Below, piece after piece: positions 5,433 to 5,600 of a stretch of DNA of 5,600 nucleotides (positions are counted from its first letter, which is position 1; every line of letters begins with the position of its first letter). A program made the position numbers and the translations under genes. The notes beneath the pieces were generated by a model, which saw nothing but the letters and a program-made list of their open reading frames with translations, was not told where the DNA came from and ran no database searches. Origin of the DNA: an uncultured Geobacteraceae bacterium (GTDB lineage Bacteria; Desulfobacterota; Desulfuromonadia; Geobacterales; Pseudopelobacteraceae); NCBI GenBank assembly GCA_903879825.1, contig CAIRND010000605.1, positions 1 to 5,600 on the forward strand, in the 5' to 3' direction.

Positions 5433-5600
5433 ATGATACATCCCCTGTTTGACGAGACCGAACTGTTGGATAACTTTGATTACGATGTGGACTTTGCAAA
5501 AAGCATTCTTGCGGATGCGATTACGGAAATCCCAAAGGATGTTATTCAACTCCACGAGTTTTGCCTGGGTGGCACCGTTCAGGCGGTTCACCATCAGGCA
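5433..5600 (+). CDS. Hpt-domain phosphotransfer protein, N-terminal part (runs off the window)
   Basis: 56 codons are present and the frame is open at the window edge. The start is firm: AAAGGAAG (5418-5425) lies 7 nt before the ATG, and an in-frame TGA lies upstream at 5400. The residues LLDNFDYDVDFAKSILADAI and LHEFCLGGTVQAVHHQA fit the first helices of a histidine phosphotransfer domain. The window ends just before the place where the A-H-x-L-K-G motif with the phosphorylated His is expected, so the key residue cannot be checked. Such small cytoplasmic proteins relay phosphate from the receiver of a hybrid sensor kinase to a response regulator. The upstream PAS and REC relics suggest its original kinase partner was encoded here and has been lost. 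Whether the Hpt gene is itself intact is unknown. Confidence 0.7.
   Translation, partial: MIHPLFDETELLDNFDYDVDFAKSILADAITEIPKDVIQLHEFCLGGTVQAVHHQA

Noticed and set aside
5139..5594. Several - strand open frames of 73-94 codons in the right end
   Set aside because: They cross the inverted repeat, the C7-T7 tract and the Hpt coding sequence on the opposite strand. Composition is not protein-like and no initiation signals are present.

Overview
The window looks like a stretch of a Gram-negative, probably anaerobic, bacterial chromosome. The left third has moderate GC, and an AT-rich intergenic patch lies near 4336-4500. A flavoprotein of the GltD/SudA/NfnL family, a CDP-alcohol phosphatidyltransferase of the PssA type and PAS/REC/Hpt signalling pieces would fit green sulfur bacteria (Chlorobiota) or anaerobic deltaproteobacteria. 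This is an impression from protein style, not a proven assignment.

Layout. (1) 1-1629, + strand: an operon tail. The end of an upstream gene overlaps by ATGA a complete iron-sulfur flavoprotein gene (41-1465). That gene overlaps by another ATGA a 55-codon open frame of unknown function that looks cut short. (2) 1555-2375, - strand: a short PRC-barrel-like gene with a good ribosome binding site, overlapping by TTGA the start of pssA. The pssA reading frame runs head-on into the unknown + strand frame and appears short at its C-terminus. (3) 2448-2483: a strong intrinsic terminator reading on the - strand. (4) About 2600-2955, + strand: the remains of an AbiEii/AbiGii-type nucleotidyltransferase toxin gene with one frameshift, one nonsense codon and a missing 3' part. 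It converges on (5) 2980-4326, - strand: an intact HipA-family kinase of the YjjJ/HipH type with its own N-terminal winged helix and a recognisable promoter at 4381-4409. (6) 4565-5082, + strand: fragments of a PAS sensor and of a receiver domain. They are best explained as a hybrid sensor kinase that lost its middle, or as two separate relics. (7) 5147-5274: an 18-bp perfect inverted repeat of the TTCGTG/CACGAA type. (8) 5433-5600, + strand: the start of a gene for an Hpt phosphotransfer protein that runs off the window.

How it fits together. The left operon makes an NAD(P)H/ferredoxin-linked flavoprotein, and pssA makes phosphatidylserine for membrane lipids. From about 1550 rightwards there are five or six truncated or inactivated genes around one intact toxin-like kinase, which is typical of a rearranged, decaying accessory segment. 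I do not see a clearly new multi-gene system. The points most worth checking are the AbiEii relic beside the intact HipA/YjjJ gene, the probable breakpoint near 1555, the PRC/pssA coupling and the collapsed sensor-kinase locus.
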